In this document: positions 57,167-64,000 of the stretch, in pieces | Position numbering within the stretch: position 1 is the first letter of the stretch | Layout of the letters: each line of letters begins with the position of its first letter | Source: Aurifilum marmelostoma | Lineage: Eukaryota > Ascomycota > Sordariomycetes > Diaporthales > Cryphonectriaceae | Reading direction: 5' to 3' | DNA length: 64,000 nt | Assembly: GCA_027559495.1 (NCBI GenBank) | Contig: JAMXSV010000010.1 | Location: 744,001-808,000 of the forward strand | Program-made: the position numbers and the translations under genes | The notes under the pieces: generated by a model | Databases searched by the model: none | What the model was told of the DNA's origin: nothing | Seen by the model: the letters and a program-made list of their open reading frames with translations, nothing else

Positions 57167-58141
57167 ATGGCTCCTTCGAGGGCAGTATCAGGAGGAGGTT
57201 TGCTGCGCCAGCTCAGCAAGACAACTCGATCCACACCGGCACCGAGACTCATGACTGTCAAGAGTATCACATCATCGACTGTAGCCATACCAGCAATACA
57301 TCGCTGCTTCCATGACGACCATAGCAGAATACCTCCCTCGTCAGCCTCAACCTCATCTTCATCTTCCTCACCTGCCTACACCTCCGTCAACCCTTCCGAG
57401 GTGGCCCATTTCAACGCCCTTGCCTCGTCCTGGTGGGACCCCCACGGGTCCTCACGCATCCTCCACCTCATGAACCCGCTCCGTCACGACTTCATCCGGT
57501 CCTGCCATGCCGTACAGCCTGAGCCACTCTCGGCGGCCCACAAGCTCCGCTATCTCGATGTCGGCTGCGGCGGCGGCATCTTCGCCGAGTCTGCGGCCCG
57601 CCTGCCCACCACCGCCTCCGTCACCGCCGTCGACCCCACCCCGGAGGTCCTCAAGATCGCGAGGGCGCACGCCGCCAGAGATCCCTCCCTGGCCAGCAAG
57701 CTCCAGTACGTCAGCGGCACCATCGAAACCCTGCCCTCACCAGGTGGTGACAGCGACATGTACGATGTTGTCAGCCTGTTCGAGGTCATTGAGCATGTGG
57801 ACACACCCTCTGCCTTCCTCGAGCGGTGCGGCCAGTTTGTGAGGCCTGGCGGCTGGCTTGTGATGAGCACCATCGCCCGGACGTGGACGAGTTGGTTCAC
57901 GACCAACTTCATGGCTGAGGATGTGCTCAAGATCGTGCCAAAGGGGACTCATGACTGGTCCAAGTACATCAACGCCGAGGAGCTCAGGAGGTACTTTGCG
58001 CAGAGGCCGGAGTGGTCCGCTCCAAAAGTCATGGGTGTGGTCTATGTTCCCGGACTGGGCTGGAAGGAGGTTCCTGGGAGCGAGGCAGTGGGGAATTATT
58101 TCTTCGCCGTGCAAAGAAGAGAGGGCCAATCCGGGGCGTGA
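57167..58141 (+). CDS. COQ3: Ubiquinone biosynthesis O-methyltransferase
   Basis: SAM-dependent methyltransferase performing both O-methylations of coenzyme Q synthesis on the matrix face of the inner mitochondrial membrane. Intronless, 324 residues, start chosen at the ATG in a good context (caccATGG). The N-terminal 70 residues are Ser/Thr/Arg-rich and fit a mitochondrial presequence (MAPSRAVSGGGLLRQLSKTT). The core begins VNPSEVAHFNALASSWWDPHG and LHLMNPLRHDFI, the Coq3/UbiG signature. SAM motif I is LRYLDVGCGGGIFAESA (about residues 128-143), followed by VTAVDPTPE, DVVSLFEVIEHVD and VRPGGWLVMSTI. The C-terminal segment has IVPKGTHDWSKYINAEELRR and VYVPGLGWKEVPG, and ends NYFFAVQRR. Confidence 0.95.
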   Translation: MAPSRAVSGGGLLRQLSKTTRSTPAPRLMTVKSITSSTVAIPAIHRCFHDDHSRIPPSSASTSSSSSSPAYTSVNPSEVAHFNALASSWWDPHGSSRILHLMNPLRHDFIRSCHAVQPEPLSAAHKLRYLDVGCGGGIFAESAARLPTTASVTAVDPTPEVLKIARAHAARDPSLASKLQYVSGTIETLPSPGGDSDMYDVVSLFEVIEHVDTPSAFLERCGQFVRPGGWLVMSTIARTWTSWFTTNFMAEDVLKIVPKGTHDWSKYINAEELRRYFAQRPEWSAPKVMGVVYVPGLGWKEVPGSEAVGNYFFAVQRREGQSGA

Positions 58142-59967
58142 TAAGACGAACACATCCATGTCACTGTATCGATACGTAACGTCGCATATACAGTTGTTCT
58201 AGGGCAAGTGTCATACAAATGCTGTGCGCAGGCTACACCGAGACCGGTCTGCGAGGGCTCTCACTGCTACCAAATTTTGTGCATGAGTGTCGTGTTCCGA
58301 CCAGCACGGCGTGGAGGGGCTCTGACAGGATGCGAGCTTGCTACTATCAAGACGCGGTGTTAGGAAATTGTATCATTTTGAGGCTCATACATCGTGTTCC
58401 TGGAGGGGCAAGCCGCAGGATCACGACAAGGCTGCAGTCGACTGATACGAGGGTTCCCTCATCAACGGCTCGCCCTGCATGTGGCTTTGTGCAGAGCAGA
58501 CGGCACATGCAAGCATGCAGATGGAGGTGTCCCAGCCCAACGCACTCAACTGTGGCCATTTCTGCAGCCACGCACCTCCAGCTGAATCCTATGGCGCTCA
58601 CTACCAGTTTCAGCCACGATCTGCAGGTGTACATAGTGTTTGACAAATCAACTTCACAATCACCTCTTGTGTATGTGTCGGTACGTAGGCAGTCCCCAGA
58701 ATCATGCTGTTCTCCGTCTTCTGATTATGTATTTCACATAGGCATCTGCCCATTTTTTTGGCTCCCCACCAAGCTCATCAACCGCAACTATCGCCCTTGA
58801 CCGACCTGCGCCACTTCGGGGGATCTGGACTCTGGACTGACACTCCAGAGCCGCCGCGAGGACAACCAAGTAAGACCTACACGCCGGTCCAGACGCGGTC
58901 CCAGCGCTAGACCATCAGAGAATGGGCACCATGCATGCACAGCATCGATCCCAGGTGCAAAGATGCACCAGCTATTTTCAGACGTCTGATGATTCTGCCC
59001 TGCCTCTCATGCTCGATGATTGTTGTCACCAGCTTCTTCTATGTGCTCCAGGCCGGGGGAAGAGCGGTCCGGACCGGACCCACTCAGCCCTGCCCAGACC
59101 AGAACGAGGCAAAGAGCACCGCGCTCCGTCAACCGATTTTAGCTTGTTCAAGGTGGGTGACAAATTCGCAGGAGAGACGCGGAAGAGGATGGGGTGGGGG
59201 CCACTCGACGGTCGGTCAAGTATACCTCTTGATGCTGACTGCTGACCATGGCCAGAAGCAAGTCATTCCAAACCATTGTTCATTACGCACATGTCTTTGA
59301 AGGGTGGTAGACGGCCTCGAGACTCAGCACTACAAACAACAGCAGGGCTCGCCTCCTGCCGTGGTGCTACTTAAACAGACGGCTCGGGTCCGGAGGGGTC
59401 AGCTTTTGACCGAGACCATTGGCCCTCCTGCATTACCTAGGCATCCAGATCGGCCTGCGCAGGCTGGGGGAAAAAATCATCTGAGTAAACGCCTCGGTCC
59501 CAAACCTCTCATCGTTCACATTCAGCAAGAGGTATATTGGATTCAATTATTCCCTCGCCCCCAAAGAAGCTGCAAGAGTGTACGCCGGAGGAGGGGCAAG
59601 AGGCTGCTGGAAACCACTCCTTCGAAACGCCAGCAAAGTTATGGTCAGGACCCAGCAGGGGCTGAAGCCGCCCGTGCTTCAAAGCTGCATAATGTGTCGA
59701 GATGCGACCTGCCGATGCCTGCTGACGCTGTGGTCGGGCTGAGGATGAAGCTTTTTATCCTCCGAACCAAGTAGAAGTTCAAGCCACGGATGCCCTTTTC
59801 TTTCAATCTTATTTCATTTCTGTCCTTCCTCGAGATCTGACGTGGATGCTATCCGTCAACTTTGTTCGGGTCAAGAGGACGTGCATGGACGATGATTGTT
59901 GCTCCCGACTCAAACAGCATAATCCACATATTAAGAAAACCTTCAATTATTATCCTCACACATCAAG
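58142..59967. other. 1.8 kb stretch without a supported gene
   Basis: Frames up to 193 codons occur, with no domain or coding-like codon use. Presumed COQ3 3'UTR and promoter of the rhodopsin-domain gene. Confidence 0.6.
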
Positions 59968-61596
59968 ATGTGGTATCTGGCTGGTCTGCCCATTGTGGAT
60001 AACTGCCATAGCCTGGCGGTGAATGCCGTGTTATGGACGACATTAGCCTTGACGGTAGTCCTTCTGAGGTCGTATACGAGAGCAATACTTGTCAGAGCAT
60101 GGGGATGGGATGACTACCTGATGACAGCAGCCATGGTAAGTAGGGAGATGATCCCCTTTGTTGACACTGGTCCGTATAGTGTCACCTATTATGCTCGCAG
60201 AAGGGTTTCTCACTCTTGTTTTGCTTCTAGATCTGCTCGATAGCCAATACCGTGGCTACTTTTCTAGGTGAGCTTCTAGGCCCGTGGTCAACCGTTACTC
60301 TGCAGCGGTGATAAGCAGTGCGAAAGGAACTAATAAATGGCATGGCAGAAATCAAATATGGATTGGGGGTTACATTCCATTCATTACCTCCGATCAGTTT
60401 CTTCGCTGTAAGCACACACTCTCGAGGGAAAGCCTTTTTTGCAACTGGAGATATCGCGGCTCGAGGAAAGAACATGATGGCTCATCAGCGTGCAGGCGCT
60501 CTACGCCACGGTCCCATTCTACTGCGCGACCCAGACGTTCTACAAGCTGTCCCTGACCATGCAGGTGGGCAGGCTGCTCACGTCTCGGACGAGCAAGAGG
60601 GTCATCCTGGCCGCCATGCTCTGGATCGGCGCCTGCGGCCTCATGACGGTCTGCGGCGCCCTCTTCTACTGCTTCCCCGTCTCCAAGGCCTGGAACTTCG
60701 CCGGGCCGGGCTGGTGTGTCGACCGAGGCGCCCTCTTCTTCGTCATGAGCGGCGTCAACATCCTGAATGACATTGTGCTGCTCGTCAGCCCGCTGGCCCC
60801 TCTCTTGAGGGCACAACTCCCGCAGAAACAGCGGCTCATCCTCATCTCTGTGTTCCTCTGCGGCATTTTGTGTGTTCATCCTTCTCCTCCAATCTTCTCC
60901 CAGTTCCTCTTCGTAGTGCATGCTTCTCTGACATCTGTCTGGTGCAGTACCACGGCTGTGTCCTGCGTCAGGCTCATTGCTATGCGAGAGGTTGCGACTG
61001 GGCCGATTGAAGGACAACCAGGTGTGTAAAAGCTTCTGTAATACCTCATATCAATACCAGCTTTCACCTCTTTTTTTTCCTTTCCTCCCCTTCTTTTAAC
61101 TTCCCTTGTTCTTTGCATATTTGATTTTCATACTGACAAATACGGCTCTGAAAAACTCACAGTAACGGCCACCCCAATCAACCTCTGGTCCCTCATCGAG
61201 ATCAACGTCGCCATCATCTGCGGCTCCATTCCCTCGATCAAGGTGTTCGTGTCCCGCATCGTCCTCCGCCAGCCGAGCATCAGCACGTCTCCCACCTTCG
61301 GCATGTACAGTCCCGATATAGGCAGCAAGAACAGCGTGGCGCTGCGGAGTGTCAATGCCAAGTTCTCGCCAGGCAGTGCCTCTGCTGCTGCTCCCGCCGC
61401 CGGCACGGGTTCAGATGCGGCCTGGGATACCGAGCGGGGCCATCTCGAGTTGGGTCCCCTCAATGAGGCTGCGGTGCGGACGTCGGAGCAGGGACTGCTG
61501 CGGGAGATGCCACGGGCTGCTGTTCTGTATGGTGGATCTGCTGCTGTGGTGTCCTTTGGCTCTGAAAGCCGGGTGAAAATTGGTACGGCAGGATGA
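59968..61596 (+). CDS. Fungal rhodopsin-domain seven-helix membrane protein
   Basis: Integral membrane protein of the large fungal rhodopsin-domain (SAT4/PTH11-related) family; functions of most members are unknown, some act in host-surface sensing. Six exons: 59968-60135, 60231-60267, 60349-60407, 60496-60869, 60948-61021 and 61163-61596, 381 residues. Helices are visible as AVNAVLWTTLALTVVLL, then DDYLMTAAMICSIANTVATF, the SFFAALYATVPFYCATQTFY segment and VILAAMLWIGACGLMTVCGA. ALFFVMSGVNILNDIVLLV, RLILISVFLCGIFTTAVSCV and INLWSLIEINVAIICGSIPS complete the set. The family motifs RAWGWDDYLM and KLSLTMQVGRLLTSR are present. No CFEM domain precedes the helices, so it is not a canonical Pth11. 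The cytosolic tail is Ser/Gly/Ala-rich. Intron 4 (78 bases) is stop-free and in frame. Confidence 0.88.
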
Positions 61597-64000
61597 AAAG
61601 AATCAAGGAATCTGAATGAAAGAAGCAGAATATGTGAGTGCCTGGACCTGACCAAGCGTGAGGTTTTATATTGAAATTCTGAACACAACATTGGTAGACT
61701 TGAGACTTTGCAAATAATCAAGGGAAGCATAGTCAAAACTTTAGTCCTAATATAATTGATGTAGGTTGGAGGAGTAATCGAGTCTGGTAAAGGGGACTTC
61801 TATTCTGGCCTTTGGAGAAGAAGCTTGTCAACAACTGCACTTGATAATTATTGGGTGATTGACCTAGAGCTACTTAGGGTTGTATTTGAGCAGCACCACC
61901 CCTTATAGATCTAGACTCCTCAACTAAAGTCTTCCCTGAGACTGGCGCCATAGTGGCATCGCCCAGGTGCTTGCAGATATCGTGTTCTTGATTGTTATAA
62001 TCACTCAGGTCCATTTTCTCATCACATCAAAAGATGATTTTGAGTCAATGTTTGATAGGATTGAGGTCTACATGTATCCGTGACCCGTTCTTACATGGGA
62101 TGTAATAAAAAGTACTATGGTAAATATGTACCATCAGGCTTTGAGTATTTCGAGGCAGGCTTCCAGACTTGAATTGATACAGGATCATAATAATAAGCAA
62201 TGGAAGCCAAGAATTCTGTCTTGTAATGATGGGAATCGTGATGCTGGAGCCCTCACTTGCTAATGAGCCACTTGGCTTGATTATTACATGAACATGCTTC
62301 AGAGATGCATACTATGCTTTTGATAGTACAAGTCGATTCCCTCTCTCATGCCCAGAGCCCAGATTCAAGATTTCAGAATCCAAGAAGAATAAAGCTATTG
62401 GAAGTAATCAGAAAATGTAAACAGAGTAAGAATTGCAGTCTTGTGGTTCCTGGTCGTGGTGTAATAATTATGTAACTGAAAGAGAACAGCCCTTGGTATA
62501 ATTAGATAAATATCCCATGCAATCGATGTAGTAATTATTGCCAAACATGGCAAGCTGCATTGTGCTCAAACCTCACAATTCAGTCAAGGCTAGGCCTCAA
62601 CGCTTTGATATGTACCGAGACTTGTCATAGATGATTATTGCCACTTCTTGGTCTAGTATTCCACTGATCATTTTGTAGTAATTACCACCTGAGCTGAATG
62701 ACACCATGACAACTTGTGCCACACCGCTTGAATACTTTTCCCCCGACGCTAGATAAGGTTGCTTTTATGGAAGAAATGCTCCATCCACCTGCATACAAGT
62801 TGCCACTTGACCCCCGATAGTTCCAATCTAGCACTTTCAAGTAAACAGGCTGGGAGTCTTGAAACTGGGTGCATCTCGACGACTGTGCTTCGACCTCTAG
62901 CCTACGTTCTTGAGGATCTGGTGGTGATGTTACCGGGTTCTGATGAGCTGGCAACCCTAGCATACAACCACTAATCACTATACATCAATGATAGACCTTG
63001 TATTAGCTGAGGAAGTAGAGTGATCACCGGCCTTGCTCGTTATAATTGACTACAGTTTCACTCAGATTCGAGAGACAGGAAGACGGACTGTTGCCTGCAA
63101 AGATGATGCAGGCCCCTCTCCCGTACGACCGAAGTGACGAACCGGAGGATCGTTGCCGCCATGATCAAGCTATGATGTTGGTGGCGATGGTCACTTGCTA
63201 TCTTGGAGGGCGGAGAGCGGATGGGCAACAACCTTCCCCTGATTATTATAACAAGGGTGTGTGATTGACACCGGCCCGAAGTAACAATATAGAATGGTAC
63301 CGACCTTCTTCGGAAAAAGAATCGCGTGTGACAGGAGGGTGAGGTTGGACTAGTAGATCTCGGGCTATTGTACCAATTATCCAGTCTACAACCTCAGACG
63401 GGAGATATAATCATGCAATCAAAACACGCTCTCTTCATGCATGAGTTGCCTCGGTGCACACGATGAGTAGCTCTCAGCTGATTGGGTCATTGATAAGTCA
63501 TGGAAGCAGCTGGATAACACGCAATACCTAGGTAGTGGATTGAGACCTGACAGGTCAATGTTGAGGGGCGCCGAGATGTAACCCTTTGTCAGTAATCGTG
63601 CAACCCGAAGATGTCCACGTAGATCCGCCGTCAAGGTTTACTATGGTACAGAAGGGGCAGAGAACACGATCAGCGGCACAGCGCACCACGTGGGGGTTTT
63701 CGAGGTCGTACAAGAGCCCTCCCAAACCGATACTGACATGACGCCTCCTGCTCACCGTGTCAATCTTCATTACGTAGTAGATCATGGCCCCCAGTTGCTG
63801 GAGGGCCCCCCCGGACTTGTATTCCATTACAGAAGGACCTTTACTTGACAAGGCGAAACTTTCTCATGGCCGCATGGACCGAGCCACCGCCGAGCGACTG
63901 ACTAGTGGTTTTCCTCGAAGGATCAACAGGGTTGCAATTGCGTTACCCGGGTAAAATATGGGTGCTGTCCCATAGCAAGGCAAGATCCATTTGCTCCAAC
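61597..64000. other. AT-richer terminal region, no gene seen
   Basis: Markedly more A+T than the rest; two 60-base lines near 62,400-62,520 that I counted have about 40% and 32% G+C. CpG is scarce and TA-rich words (aataatta, taattat) are common. No frame over 100 codons shows a domain. It could be ordinary spacer or old repeat sequence mutated by RIP; I could not identify a parent element. Confidence 0.6.

Overview
The window is chromosomal DNA of a filamentous ascomycete, most likely a Sordariomycete. The evidence is short GT-AG introns (about 50-280 bases) with CTNAC-type branch points, exons rich in C at third codon positions, and fungal families such as a VIVID/ENVOY-type LOV photoreceptor, a Clr5-domain protein, a fungal rhodopsin-domain membrane protein and a membrane-anchored exo-1,3-beta-glucanase. 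I cannot decide the order or genus. I see no CRISPR array, rRNA, intact transposon or recognisable virus, and no tRNA stood out.

Layout. 0-1 kb: 3' end of a Slm1-like PH-domain gene. 1-6.8 kb: gene-free, homopolymer-rich DNA. 6.9-8.4 kb: Clr5-domain protein. 9.5-13.3 kb: divergent pair of mRNA cap methyltransferase (ABD1) and proteasome lid subunit RPN7. 13.9-15.5 kb: alanine aminotransferase, perhaps with an upstream mitochondrial leader exon. 17.3-21.9 kb: a hypothetical protein, SUMO ligase NSE2, and a divergent conserved fungal protein of unknown function. 23.5-24.2 kb: LOV photoreceptor with a GATC cluster upstream. 25.8-30.8 kb: predicted GPI-anchored protein, a small cupin, and an Fpg/MutM-type DNA glycosylase. 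33.1-37.7 kb: divergent exo-1,3-beta-glucanase and branched-chain keto acid dehydrogenase E1-beta. 38.4-43.6 kb: actin-capping protein alpha, cytochrome b5, TFIIE-beta. 45.2-46.7 kb: four-finger C2H2 transcription factor. 46.7-55.4 kb: the largest gene-free stretch. 55.4-58.1 kb: divergent riboflavin gene RIB3 and ubiquinone methyltransferase COQ3. 60.0-61.6 kb: rhodopsin-domain protein. 61.6-64 kb: AT-richer DNA with no gene seen.

Most genes are single-copy housekeeping functions and do not form a cluster. The one regulatory story visible in the DNA is the light sensor with its GATC-rich upstream region. The most informative anomalies are two apparent one-base frameshifts in otherwise well-conserved genes (capping protein alpha near 39,180 and the zinc-finger gene near 45,670). 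Others are a GC-AG intron next to a 19-base exon, a 15-base microexon, introns carrying long A/T runs, and two intron-like segments that are in frame and stop-free. Exon coordinates were worked out by hand from splice signals, phase and family conservation.
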